Source: Sva-07 sp038321235 (GTDB lineage Bacteria; Actinomycetota; Acidimicrobiia; Acidimicrobiales; Ilumatobacteraceae). From it: a stretch of 64,000 nt of DNA. Position 1 is the stretch's first letter. Each line of letters starts with the position of its first letter. The stretch lies in NCBI GenBank assembly GCA_038321235.1, contig JBBQEU010000001.1, positions 1 to 64,000 on the forward strand. The letters run 5' to 3'. Under the pieces are notes generated by a model. It worked only from the letters and a program-made list of their open reading frames with translations, did no database searches and was not told where the DNA came from. The position numbers and the translations under genes were made by a program. Positions 1-8,254 of this stretch are shown piece after piece.

Positions 1-47
1 ACACAGAACACGATGCTGCACAACGCCAGCACGCCGGCAGGTCTCAT
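1..47 (-). CDS. TadC-like pilus assembly membrane protein, N-terminal fragment
   Basis: Only the first 15 codons lie in the window (MRPAGVLALCSIVFC, read leftward). The ATG at 47-45 overlaps the TGA of the upstream TadB-like gene (ATGA), the same 4-base overlap used by every other junction in this operon. The hydrophobic start and the position directly after TadB fit the second GspF-like inner-membrane protein (TadC) of Tad pilus systems. The identity is inferred from gene order; the visible residues alone do not prove it. Confidence 0.5.
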   Translation of the reverse strand, partial: MRPAGVLALCSIVFC

Positions 48-946
48 CGCACCGCTCCTGACCGTGTCGGCGAGCCGGTGGCCGCCCGGGCGGAGGTGGC
101 GCGTCGCCGCTCCTCGACAGCGGCGGCGCCCCCGGTGAGGAACCGGCTGGGTCGCGGGAACCGCGCCAAACGCTGCACTCGAAGCAGCAACATCGCATAG
201 ATCGCGAGCACCAGACCGAGGAACAGCTGACCACCGGCTGTGTCGTATGGCGCGAGGTACTCGGCGCGGCCGAACACCAACAGCCCGACCACCAGCGATC
301 CCATGATCACCGTGAGCAACGTGACCTCCCGCTGGATCGGTGCCCGCTCGGCTTCCACCAATCGACGCCGATCGGCCTGGCGTCGGGCCTGCTCGGCCAG
401 CGAACCGAGCACCGCAGCGGTTCGAGCACCACGCTGCACGGCGATCAGCAACCCGGCGGCGACGAGGTCGCCGAGTGGGTCGTCGATGTCGTCGGCGAAT
501 CGGCGGAACACGATGGCGGGGTCCTGGCGTCCCAGGCCTGCGGCCAATCGGCGGACCTGCGGCTTGATCGCCGCTGGACAGGTGGCCACGGTGGCGTTGA
601 TCGCTCCCACCGGTTGGTCGCCAGCGATCAGGACGTCGCGCAGGTTCTCGATCCACGACGCCAGCGCGTCGATCCGCTGGAGGTCGTTGACGCCGCTGGT
701 GTCGCGCTGCTGCCACGCACCGATCGCGAACCAGCACCCAACCGCCACGATCGCGGCGGCAACCAGCCATCCCGATGCTGCGAGCACGATCACTGCCGCG
801 GCGCCGGCCCCGGCCAGGCGCACCCAGCCACCGGGAGGAGCGGCCCGACGTGGCGACTTAATCAGATCGTCGCCGGCGAACAGCACCAGCACCGCCAACA
901 CACCGGCCAGGGTGGAGGCAATGAGCAACGCAACGTCGGGGCTCAT
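44..946 (-). CDS. tadB: TadB-like type II secretion system F family protein
   Basis: A 300-aa inner-membrane platform protein of a Tad/Flp pilus. Two hydrophobic segments occur near residues 5-25 and 45-75. A cytoplasmic GspF-like helical region follows (about 90-205, with an EQARRQADRRRLVEAERA stretch), then two more membrane segments (about 208-260). The size and the hydrophobic-helical-hydrophobic layout match actinobacterial TadB. The ATG overlaps the stop of tadA (ATGA) and its own stop overlaps the next gene, so it is translationally coupled within the operon. TadB and TadC are thought to form the membrane platform driven by the TadA ATPase. Confidence 0.85.
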   Translation of the reverse strand: MSPDVALLIASTLAGVLAVLVLFAGDDLIKSPRRAAPPGGWVRLAGAGAAAVIVLAASGWLVAAAIVAVGCWFAIGAWQQRDTSGVNDLQRIDALASWIENLRDVLIAGDQPVGAINATVATCPAAIKPQVRRLAAGLGRQDPAIVFRRFADDIDDPLGDLVAAGLLIAVQRGARTAAVLGSLAEQARRQADRRRLVEAERAPIQREVTLLTVIMGSLVVGLLVFGRAEYLAPYDTAGGQLFLGLVLAIYAMLLLRVQRLARFPRPSRFLTGGAAAVEERRRATSARAATGSPTRSGAVR

Positions 947-2364
947 CGTGCGTCGCCTTCCACGGCGAACAGCTCGGCGGGATACCCGGCGAGACGGAGG
1001 CGGCTCAGGTGGCGTTGCGACAGCGGGGCCACCTGGACGAGTACGTCGTCGTCGTCAATCGCCCACACCTCGGTGCTCGACACACCACCCGTCTCGCCGA
1101 GCCCGCCGACCTCGATGATCGACGTGACCCTGCGAATCGCGCTCTGGTCTTCGACGGCGTTGCGGACCAGGTCGATGTGCACGACGAAGTCGACGGTCTG
1201 GGCGATCAAGCTCCACACCGCGAACTCGGGCAGGCTCGTGTTCGATTTCGACACGTAGTAGGCGAGCCGTTGGAGCACGATGTCGGCGGTGTGCGCGTGG
1301 ATCGTGGCCAACGAACCGCGCTTGCACATCGAGGCGACGTCGAGCATGTCGAGCGCCTCGTCTTCCACCAGTTCGCCCACCACCACGCGGTCGGGGTTCA
1401 ACCGACGGGTGAGTTCGACCAACTGGCGGGTGGTGATCTCGCCCTCGCCCTCGGCGTTCGCCTGGCGAGTGAACAGTGCGGGTGCGTCGGGGTGGCGTGG
1501 GTCGTCTTCCAGGCGCAGCTCCAGCAGGTTCTTCTCGACGGTGATGATGCGCTCCAGCGGCGACACCTCGCCGAGCAGCTCGGTGAGCAGCGTGGTCTTG
1601 CCGGCGCCGGGTGGGCCCGACACGAGGATGGTGAAACCACAGCGCACCAGCGCCCGCAACCGGGCCACGAGTGGTTGCGGGAACAGGCCGAGGTCGGCAA
1701 GGCCGCTCAGACCCGCCTGGCGCACCACGAACCGGCGGATCGCCATGCGGGGGTGGGTCGACACGCCGTGTTCGCTGCTGCCGCCGAGCACCATCACGAT
1801 GCGGGCGCCGTCGCGCGATTGCAGGGTGAGCATCGGCGACGACGTGTCGAGGCGACCCTCGCCGGTGCCGGTCATCCGCAACGCCATCCGCTTCTGGAAC
1901 GACGTCAGCTCGGTCGCCGACGCCCACAGTCGCCCGACGTCCACCTTGCGGCCATCGGTGTAGGTGACCCACGTCGAATCGGGACCATTGACGTCGACCT
2001 CCTCGACCATCGGGTCACTCAGGTACGGCTCGAGCGGGCCGGCGCCGGTGAGTTCGGCCACCACCCGGGAGCGCACGTGGTGTTCGTCGCTCTGGGAGAG
2101 CGGGCGGGTGCCCCGCTGCAGTCGTTCCTCGTTGACCGAGGTGACCTCTTCGCTGATCCAGGCGCCGACCAGCAGTTGTTGGCGCCGTTCGTCACCGGCG
2201 AGCGCGACACCGGTGGATCTCGAAGTGCTGCGTGCGGTGTCGTCGTGTTCGATCGCTTCGATCAGTCGGTCGGCGACCCGGTCGGTCACCAATGTGATCG
2301 TTGCACCGAGCTCATCGGCTCGACCGTTGGACATCGCGGCACCGCGCGTCTCGTGCACCGTCAC
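943..2364 (-). CDS. tadA: TadA/CpaF-type pilus assembly ATPase
   Basis: A 473-aa secretion ATPase of the VirB11/CpaF family that powers Flp-type pilus assembly. Walker A (GPPGAGKTTLL) lies near residue 250. It is followed by an Asp/Glu-box region and a Walker B-like GELVEDEALDML, then the family motif GSLATIHAHTA. The N-terminal domain carries the usual EEVTSVNEERL and PYLSDPMVEEVDVNGP segments. The open frame runs far upstream, but the GTG at 2364 makes a GTGA overlap with the stop of the preceding gene and gives a normal family length, so that start is used; the ATG at 2334 is the alternative. The long in-frame extension to 3375 is Arg-rich shadow translation. Confidence 0.93.
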   Translation of the reverse strand: MTVHETRGAAMSNGRADELGATITLVTDRVADRLIEAIEHDDTARSTSRSTGVALAGDERRQQLLVGAWISEEVTSVNEERLQRGTRPLSQSDEHHVRSRVVAELTGAGPLEPYLSDPMVEEVDVNGPDSTWVTYTDGRKVDVGRLWASATELTSFQKRMALRMTGTGEGRLDTSSPMLTLQSRDGARIVMVLGGSSEHGVSTHPRMAIRRFVVRQAGLSGLADLGLFPQPLVARLRALVRCGFTILVSGPPGAGKTTLLTELLGEVSPLERIITVEKNLLELRLEDDPRHPDAPALFTRQANAEGEGEITTRQLVELTRRLNPDRVVVGELVEDEALDMLDVASMCKRGSLATIHAHTADIVLQRLAYYVSKSNTSLPEFAVWSLIAQTVDFVVHIDLVRNAVEDQSAIRRVTSIIEVGGLGETGGVSSTEVWAIDDDDVLVQVAPLSQRHLSRLRLAGYPAELFAVEGDAR

Positions 2365-3164
2365 GTCGATTCCTCTTCGTGACCGAACTGGATCGCGACT
2401 CCAACTCGTCGTCGTGCGTCGAGGAGGTCGTCGACGGCGCCTGCCAGGCTCGACGCGTCGCGCATCAGCGGAAGTCGGCGCAGCCGTTTCGCCGACACCC
2501 CGGTGCGTCCGGCAATGGCGGCGGCAGCGAGCGGATCGTCGGCGATCGCGACGGTCATCGCCACGGTGTCGGGGACCGACTCGCCGACGAACGTGCCGAT
2601 CTCGGCGGGATCGAACGGTGAGTTGCCGATCACGGCCAGGACGATCTCGGCGTCGAGGTGGGCCAACTCCTCGACCATCTCGACCAGTCGTTCGATGCGC
2701 ACCGTTGCAGCGGCCGGCGACGCCGACGCCTGGTGATGCACGATCACCACGACGTCGGCAACGCGCAACGCCGGTGACGGTGGCCGACCCGCACCGTGGG
2801 CGCCGGTGTCGGCGATCACCGTGGCGACGCTCGCAGCGATCGCTGGCAGCACGGTCAACGCTGCTTCTTCCACGGCGCGATGGGCGGCCCTGGCGCGAAC
2901 GGCGTTGGCGACGAAGCGAACGCCGGACTCGCTGCGATGCGTCATCGAGGCGAACGTGTCGAGCACAGCCGGGCCCGTGCCGACCCCGACGTTGGCAACG
3001 ATGGTCGCGAGCGAGGGTTGGATCGGCGTGTCGAGCCATCCGGCCAACGAACCGCCGCTCGGGTCCACCTCGAGCACCGTTGGTTCCTCGCTCGTCGGCC
3101 ACCCGACCGCGAGCGCGATCGCGATGGTGGTGGCGGCGTCGCCGGTCACCGCGATGACCGTCAC
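2361..3164 (-). CDS. CpaE/TadZ-like P-loop protein with degenerate Walker A
   Basis: A 267-aa protein between the SAF protein and TadA, the usual place of CpaE/TadZ, the MinD/ParA-family localisation factor of Tad pili. The fold signature remains: a beta-strand and loop at the N-terminus (MTVIAVTGDAATT), LEVDPSGGSLAGWLD in the position of the second Asp motif, and later strands VADVVVIVHH and IVLAVIGNSPFD. The deviant Walker A has lost the GxGK(T/S) core, reading GDAATT, so ATP binding is doubtful. Atypical Walker motifs are known in TadZ. It overlaps both neighbours by 4 bases. The name is inferred mainly from context and fold pattern. Confidence 0.65.
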   Translation of the reverse strand: MTVIAVTGDAATTIAIALAVGWPTSEEPTVLEVDPSGGSLAGWLDTPIQPSLATIVANVGVGTGPAVLDTFASMTHRSESGVRFVANAVRARAAHRAVEEAALTVLPAIAASVATVIADTGAHGAGRPPSPALRVADVVVIVHHQASASPAAATVRIERLVEMVEELAHLDAEIVLAVIGNSPFDPAEIGTFVGESVPDTVAMTVAIADDPLAAAAIAGRTGVSAKRLRRLPLMRDASSLAGAVDDLLDARRRVGVAIQFGHEEEST

Positions 3165-3859
3165 GACCCGCCCTCGTCCGGTGCGGTTGCATCGACGACC
3201 GCCGAGGCGGGATCGTCGGATGGTTCGACGAGCACGACGCGCACGTCGTCGGCCGCAGCGATGGTGGCGGCATCGCGCGCTGCCACCTCGACCGACAGTG
3301 ACTGCAGACCCAACGCCGACGTCGTGTCGGTCGGCAGCCCAACCACCCGGCCGGGGATCGACGTGATGCCAGCACCGTCGGTCGCCCGGTCGGCCGGCAC
3401 GACGAGGAGCACCGGGACCCGCTCGCGCAGACCGATCGGCAACGAGCCGTCGGCGACCTGAATCGCCACCACCGAACTGCCGGGCGAGACGAGCGGCAGC
3501 GTCTGCAGCGATTCGGACGTCACCAGCGAGCCGGCGACCAGCCGCACCTTCGCGTACCTGCCGACGAGCGAGTCGAGCCGGTCACCATCGATCAGGTTCA
3601 CGGTCGAGTCGGCGTCGACATCGACCGTGCGGAACATGTCGCTGGTGAGCTGTTCGCCCGCCGCGACGTCGCGCACTGTCTGGACGACCGGCTCGGCCGA
3701 CTGGAGATTGGAGTAGATCAGCAAGTTTCCGCCGATCGCAATCGCCGCAAGCGCCACACCCGAGGCGATTCGGCTACGACGCCTCGATGCGGGTTGGAAT
3801 CCCCGCCCAGCCGTCGTAGCAGTGGCGCCGGCGTCAGAGGCGCGCCTCGCTGGGGTCAT
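3161..3859 (-). CDS. SAF-domain (CpaB/RcpC-like) pilus assembly protein
   Basis: A 232-aa protein with an Arg-rich start (ASRRRSRIASG), one membrane segment (VALAAIAIGGNLLIYSNL) and an exported SAF domain: VVQTVRDVAAGEQLTSDMF, then VGRYAKVRLVAGSLVTSESL. This matches CpaB/RcpC proteins that stabilise Tad pilus assembly at the outer face. The ATG at 3859 overlaps the stop of the prepilin peptidase (ATGA) and sets the start; the frame is open further upstream but is Arg/Gly-rich shadow there. It ends with a 4-base overlap into the CpaE-like gene. Confidence 0.8.
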   Translation of the reverse strand: MTPARRASDAGATATTAGRGFQPASRRRSRIASGVALAAIAIGGNLLIYSNLQSAEPVVQTVRDVAAGEQLTSDMFRTVDVDADSTVNLIDGDRLDSLVGRYAKVRLVAGSLVTSESLQTLPLVSPGSSVVAIQVADGSLPIGLRERVPVLLVVPADRATDGAGITSIPGRVVGLPTDTTSALGLQSLSVEVAARDAATIAAADDVRVVLVEPSDDPASAVVDATAPDEGGS

Positions 3860-4569
3860 GGTGTCCCTCCGGCGAAGACGCCCGTGACGATCGGGCCGCT
3901 GGCGAGCAGTGCGAACCAGGCGCCCAACACGAGGAACGGACCGAAGGCGACGCTCTGGCGTCGCATGACCAGCCCGACGGCGGCGCCGGCGAATGCGGCG
4001 AGGCAGAGCGCAACGGCGCCCAGGCGCCAGTCGACCGTGCCGACCGCAGCGCCCAGTACTGCTGCAGCCTTGACGTCGCCGAAGCCCATCGAGGCAGGTG
4101 ACACGAGGTGCAGCACGAGCACCGGGAGCGCCATCACGAGTGCACCGCCGACCATCTGCCAGCCATCGAGTGGTCGCCCGATGGCTGGACCCATTGTGAG
4201 TGCCCCCACCAGGACGGCGAGCGATACAGCAGCCCACACATCGGGGAGGCGATGCTGTTCGATGTCGACCACCGCGGCCGGCACCAGCAACGCGACCGCT
4301 GCGGCGCCGGCAACCGGGACCGCACCGAACAAAACGCCAGCAGCGAGTGCAATGACCGACAGCGAAGCAGCAGCGACGATCGAGCGATGTGGTCGGTCGG
4401 CCGCGTCGGAGCGCCAGCTGGCCAGTAGCGATCGGGACCCCGCCCGATCGGGAATCAGTGGAACCCCCAACCCCGTCTCCTTGTCCCCCGTGGCGTCTCC
4501 GCCGACGTCGTGGCGGCACTGTAGTCCGCTCCCGAGGTCCGAGTTTCCCTCGGCGTGTCGCCCCATCAC
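3856..4569 (-). CDS. Prepilin peptidase (A24 family, TadV/CpaA-like)
   Basis: A 237-aa membrane aspartic protease that cleaves prepilin leader peptides. Both catalytic motifs are present: VDIEQHRLPD (first Asp, about residue 100) and the GxGD-type MGFGDVK (second Asp, about 160). About six hydrophobic segments follow an unusually long polar N-terminus of roughly 65 residues, so the true start may lie downstream of 4569. No N-methyltransferase-type Cys motif is visible. It is the first gene of the leftward Tad operon. No flp pilin gene lies upstream within the window. Confidence 0.85.
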   Translation of the reverse strand: MMGRHAEGNSDLGSGLQCRHDVGGDATGDKETGLGVPLIPDRAGSRSLLASWRSDAADRPHRSIVAAASLSVIALAAGVLFGAVPVAGAAAVALLVPAAVVDIEQHRLPDVWAAVSLAVLVGALTMGPAIGRPLDGWQMVGGALVMALPVLVLHLVSPASMGFGDVKAAAVLGAAVGTVDWRLGAVALCLAAFAGAAVGLVMRRQSVAFGPFLVLGAWFALLASGPIVTGVFAGGTP

Positions 4570-4653
4570 GGATGCGCAGTGGGCGACCGGAGCCGGAAAC
4601 GGGAAAATGACATCCCGACGTTCCGGGTGGTCAGATCCCTCGGTTTCGTTTCG

Positions 4654-5142
4654 CTACGTCGGTGACAACGAGCGCACGGTCCACTCGAGCAGCCAGCTCA
4701 AGAAGTCGTACAAGTGATGCTCGGGGCTGTCGGCGGAATCGGCGTCGTCGGCCGACTCGTCATCGGTGATGCCCAGCATCGAGCCGAGCACGAGGCGGAT
4801 CGCGTTGATCGACTGCATGAACGCGACCGTCTCGCCTTCGTCGAGCAGGTCGCTCGCGCTCGCCGGATCGATCGTTCGTGTCACCGAGTCGAGCGCCGCC
4901 AGCCGGCTCGTCACCAGTTCCTCGCGCATCAGGCGCTGGTACTCGGCTTCCTTCTCCTCGTCGTCGGGATAGGCGACGGGGAACAGCCGCCGAAGCAGCT
5001 CGTTGTCGTCGGGGCCGGTCAACAGCGCCCGCAGTTCGTCCATCAGGCGCACGAGCAGACTGCGTTCCTCGTCGTCGAGGGTGATCCGCCAGCCACCCGG
5101 GACCGCCTCGACGGGTGCGACGAACTTACGACGACGGGCCAT
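4654..5142 (-). CDS. DUF2017 family protein
   Basis: A 162-aa acidic soluble protein. The start (MARRRKFVAPVEA) and the core LDDEERSLLVRLMDELRALL followed by DNELLRRLFPVAYPDD are typical of DUF2017, an actinobacterial family almost always encoded next to clpS. The start overlaps the end of clpS by 17 bases, so the two are coupled. The function is unknown; the pairing suggests a role linked to ClpS/ClpAP proteolysis, which is inference. Confidence 0.85.
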   Translation of the reverse strand: MARRRKFVAPVEAVPGGWRITLDDEERSLLVRLMDELRALLTGPDDNELLRRLFPVAYPDDEEKEAEYQRLMREELVTSRLAALDSVTRTIDPASASDLLDEGETVAFMQSINAIRLVLGSMLGITDDESADDADSADSPEHHLYDFLSWLLEWTVRSLSPT

Positions 5143-5431
5143 CGTGCTCCATCGTGGCCCACAGGCTGTGCTCGTGGAGCCGGAACACGTGCATCTCGGC
5201 TTCCTCGCGCCCGCACGAGGCGACCACGGCTCGCCCTTTTTCGTGCACGTCGAGCATCAACTCGGTCGCCTTCTCGAGCGAGAACCCGAACAGCTTCTGG
5301 AACACGTAGGTGACGTAGCTCATCAGGTTCACGGGGTCGTTCCACACGAGCACCACCCACGGACGGTCGACTGCGACGACGTCGTCGAGGTCGGGCTCCA
5401 TCACCTCCGTGGGTTCCAGCGTGATCGGCAC
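5126..5431 (-). CDS. clpS: ATP-dependent Clp protease adaptor ClpS
   Basis: A 101-aa adaptor that delivers N-degron substrates to ClpAP/ClpCP. The core is visible: PWVVLVWNDPVNLMSYVTYV holds the conserved NDP substrate-pocket region, followed by KATELMLDVHEKGRAVV. GTG at 5431 (VPITLEPTEV) gives the usual family size; the upstream codons to 5494 look like non-coding leader. It is followed by the DUF2017 gene and is divergent from ctaB, whose ATG is 72 bases away. Confidence 0.92.
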   Translation of the reverse strand: MPITLEPTEVMEPDLDDVVAVDRPWVVLVWNDPVNLMSYVTYVFQKLFGFSLEKATELMLDVHEKGRAVVASCGREEAEMHVFRLHEHSLWATMEHDGPSS

Positions 5432-5503
5432 CGCACCAGTGTGCCGTGAACTCGCGGCAGGCGTTGGCCCTCGGGCGAGCGTCGCCGGTACCATGAAGCG
5501 GTC

Positions 5504-6451
5504 ATGTCCGTCGGCAGTCGCCCCCTCGTACCGTCACGGCTGGCGCCCGGTGGCATTGCCCACGGGAGTCGGCGCACCCCCACCACCGTGGTCGGCGCCT
5601 ACGTCGCGCTCACCAAGCCGCGCATCATCGAACTGCTGCTGATCACCACCGTGCCCACGATGGTGCTCGCGGAAGGCGGCTGGCCCGCATGGTCACTCGT
5701 CGGCATCACTTTGCTCGGCGGCACCTTGTCGGCAGGAAGCGCCAATGCCGTCAACATGTACGTCGACCGTGACATCGACGCACTGATGGCTCGCACGCAG
5801 AGCCGACCCCTCGTCACCGGGGTGATCGAACCCCGCAACGCGCTGATCTTCGCCATTGCCCTGCAGGTGCTCGCCTTCGCCGTGCTGTGGGCGGGCGCCA
5901 ACCTGCTCTCCGCCGTCCTCGCGTTCGCCGCCGCCGCCTTCTACATCGGGGTGTACACGCTGTGGCTGAAGCGCACGAGCCGTCAGAACATCGTGATCGG
6001 CGGTGCCGCCGGTGCCGTCCCGGTGCTGGTCGGCTGGGCGGCGGTGCAGAACTCGCTGTCGTGGGCACCGATCGTGCTGTTCGTCGCCATGTTCCTCTGG
6101 ACACCCCCGCACTTCTGGGCGCTGGCGGTCAAGTACGCCGACGACTACCGGGCCGCCGACGTGCCGATGCTGCCGTCGGTGGTGCCGATCGAGGTCGCTG
6201 TCCGCCAGATGATCTGGTACACGGTTGCGCTCGTGATCACCACCTTGATCCTGATCCCGGTCGCTGAACTGGGCTGGATCTACGGCGTCAGCGCCGCAGT
6301 GTTGGGAGCGATCTTCCTGGGCGGCACGTTCGCGCTCCAGCGCCATCCCACCCCAGCTGCGAGCATGCGCCTGTTCGGTTTCTCTATCACCTATGTCACC
6401 GTGCTGTTCGGTGCGATGACCCTCGACGTCCTCGTCCGCAACGGCTGGTGA
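5504..6451 (+). CDS. ctaB: Protohaem IX farnesyltransferase (haem O synthase)
   Basis: A 315-aa UbiA-family prenyltransferase that makes haem O, the precursor of the haem A used by the oxidase encoded downstream. The Asp-rich substrate motif NMYVDRDIDALMART is at about residue 84, with YADDYRAADVPMLP in the second Asp region near 210. Nine hydrophobic segments fit the family. The first about 25 residues are polar and Pro-rich, so a start slightly downstream is possible. It precedes the cytochrome oxidase cluster, which is the expected context; no haem A synthase (ctaA) is in the window. Confidence 0.94.
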   Translation: MSVGSRPLVPSRLAPGGIAHGSRRTPTTVVGAYVALTKPRIIELLLITTVPTMVLAEGGWPAWSLVGITLLGGTLSAGSANAVNMYVDRDIDALMARTQSRPLVTGVIEPRNALIFAIALQVLAFAVLWAGANLLSAVLAFAAAAFYIGVYTLWLKRTSRQNIVIGGAAGAVPVLVGWAAVQNSLSWAPIVLFVAMFLWTPPHFWALAVKYADDYRAADVPMLPSVVPIEVAVRQMIWYTVALVITTLILIPVAELGWIYGVSAAVLGAIFLGGTFALQRHPTPAASMRLFGFSITYVTVLFGAMTLDVLVRNGW

Positions 6452-6595
6452 CCGAGCCCCGTCGAGCAGAGAAGATTCGCGAGGATTTCGGGCGCGCCGA
6501 GGTGTTCCAAGTAGTCTCGCCCCCGTCGTGCCCTGCCACGTTTCGAAGTCGCCCGCTGCACACAGGGGCTACAGACAAGTGAGTGCCCAACCCGT

Positions 6596-8254
6596 ATGAC
6601 CACCATCGAATCAGCCCCTGACACCGTCGTGACCGCTCCCAGCGATCGCGACGCCGACACCTCGAGCATGCTCGAGTCGGTCGCGGGCATCTTCACCTCC
6701 ACCGACCACAAGACCACCGGACGGCTCTACCTGGCGGGCGGACTGCTCGGCCTCGTCACCGCCGTGGTGATCAACGTGTTGTTGAGCGTCGAGCGCGTCG
6801 ACGGTGTCGACACCGTCCTCGGCTTCCAGATCCTCCCGCAGCTCGTCGATGCGCAGCGTGTCAGCCTGGTCTTCGCCACGCTGCTTCCGCTCGCCTTGGC
6901 CGGTTGCGTCGCCGTGGTGCCCATGCAGCTCGGGGCGCGGTCGATCGCGTTCCCACGCCTCGCGTCGAGCGGGTTCTGGATGTGGTTCGGTGGAGCACTC
7001 CTCACCGCGTTCGCCTTGCTGAACAACGGTGGCACGCTCGGCAGCGAGGCCGACGCGGTCGGTCTGTTCATTGCCGGGATCGGTCTGATGGCGGTCGGGC
7101 TCACCGCCAGTGCGGGAGCGGTGGCCACCACCATCTTCACCACCAGGGCACCGGGGATGACGATGCGGCGCATCCCGCCGTTCTCGTGGTCGGCGCTGGT
7201 GTTCTCACTCGGCCTCATCCTCGTGATGCCGGTGCTGCTCGGCACGCTCGCCTACCTCTTCCTCGACCACCGCAACGGCCGAACCGGCTTCGGCGGCAAC
7301 GAGGGCATCTTCACCTGGGCCGGCTGGATCATCACCCAGCCCGTCACGTTCCTGTTCGCCATCCCCGCCGTCGGGGTGCTCGCCGAGACTGCACCGTTCG
7401 TGTTCGGCAAGCGCATCCCCGTGCGCGGTGTCCTCTTCGCCGGGATCGGCCTGATCGGTTTCGCTGCGCTCGGCGGCGTGACCCAGCAGAACGTCCAGAA
7501 CCTGCCGTGGTCGGGGAGTCAACTCAACGTCGACGACCTCGGAACCAAGATCGGCGATCTCGTCCCGTTCTTGCTGTTCAACGCACTGCCGATCCTGGGA
7601 ATCCTGCTGGTGCTGCTGGTCGTACTGCAGACCGCACGTCCCGCGCAGGGCACGCGGTTCAGGTTCTCGCCCGCGATCGTGTTCGCGTTCTTCGGCTTCG
7701 GGATGATCCTCGTCGCCATGCTCGGCAACCTGCTCCACGCCGCCGACGACCTGGCACTCCAGGGCACCGTGTTCGAGGAGGCCACCGTCGTCTACGTCGT
7801 CTACGGTGCCGTGCTCGCCGCCATGGGCGCCGTCGTCCACTGGGCCCCCAAACTGTGGGGCGGCACGCTCGACTCGGCAAAGGCGTCCCCGCTCGCACTG
7901 CTCGGGCTGGCCGGCACGATCCTCGCCGCGTTCCCGCTGTACATCGCCGGGTTCCTCGACCAGCCCGCCGGCCTCGCGTACACCGACGACGATCTCGTGA
8001 TCTGGAACCTGATCTCGCTCGTCGGGCACAGCCTGATGGCGCTCACCGTCGTCGGCTTCGTCGGATTGCTGTTGCTGTCGCTACGCGGTGATGGCGCCGT
8101 GGGCGACGACCCGTGGGACGCCCAGACCGTCGAGTGGACCACCACGTCACCAGCACCCCGCGACAACTTCGTCGACGTGCCCGTGGTGCACTCCGCCGAA
8201 CCGCTCCTCGATCTCAAGATGGCATCAGTATCCAACGACAGGAGCGACACCTGA
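6596..8254 (+). CDS. Cytochrome oxidase subunit I paralogue lacking all metal ligands
   Basis: A 552-aa, roughly 12-helix homologue of the canonical CtaD at 11254-13263. Shared segments include MQLGARSIAFPRL, TRAPGMTMRRIPPFSW, HWAPKLWGG and the tail DPWDAQTVEW. Aligned with canonical CtaD, the haem a ligand H98 is Q87, the CuB ligand H276 is Q248, the cross-linking Y280 is F252, CuB ligands H325/H326 are Q297/Q298, and haem ligands H411/H413 are T397/V399. It therefore cannot bind haem a, haem a3 or CuB in the known way. The frame is intact and full length and its stop overlaps the next start (TGATG), so it is an expressed-looking gene, not a pseudogene. The 144 bases upstream hold no other gene I can see. 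Confidence 0.88.
   Translation: MTTIESAPDTVVTAPSDRDADTSSMLESVAGIFTSTDHKTTGRLYLAGGLLGLVTAVVINVLLSVERVDGVDTVLGFQILPQLVDAQRVSLVFATLLPLALAGCVAVVPMQLGARSIAFPRLASSGFWMWFGGALLTAFALLNNGGTLGSEADAVGLFIAGIGLMAVGLTASAGAVATTIFTTRAPGMTMRRIPPFSWSALVFSLGLILVMPVLLGTLAYLFLDHRNGRTGFGGNEGIFTWAGWIITQPVTFLFAIPAVGVLAETAPFVFGKRIPVRGVLFAGIGLIGFAALGGVTQQNVQNLPWSGSQLNVDDLGTKIGDLVPFLLFNALPILGILLVLLVVLQTARPAQGTRFRFSPAIVFAFFGFGMILVAMLGNLLHAADDLALQGTVFEEATVVYVVYGAVLAAMGAVVHWAPKLWGGTLDSAKASPLALLGLAGTILAAFPLYIAGFLDQPAGLAYTDDDLVIWNLISLVGHSLMALTVVGFVGLLLLSLRGDGAVGDDPWDAQTVEWTTTSPAPRDNFVDVPVVHSAEPLLDLKMASVSNDRSDT

Noticed and set aside
2365..3375. An upstream extension of the TadA frame
   Set aside because: It covers the CpaE-like gene in another frame and is Arg-rich; the GTGA overlap at 2361-2364 gives the natural start.
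6596..8254. Calling the ligand-less subunit I a pseudogene
   Set aside because: The frame is full length, there is no stop or frameshift, helices are preserved and it overlaps the next gene, so it looks like a maintained gene.
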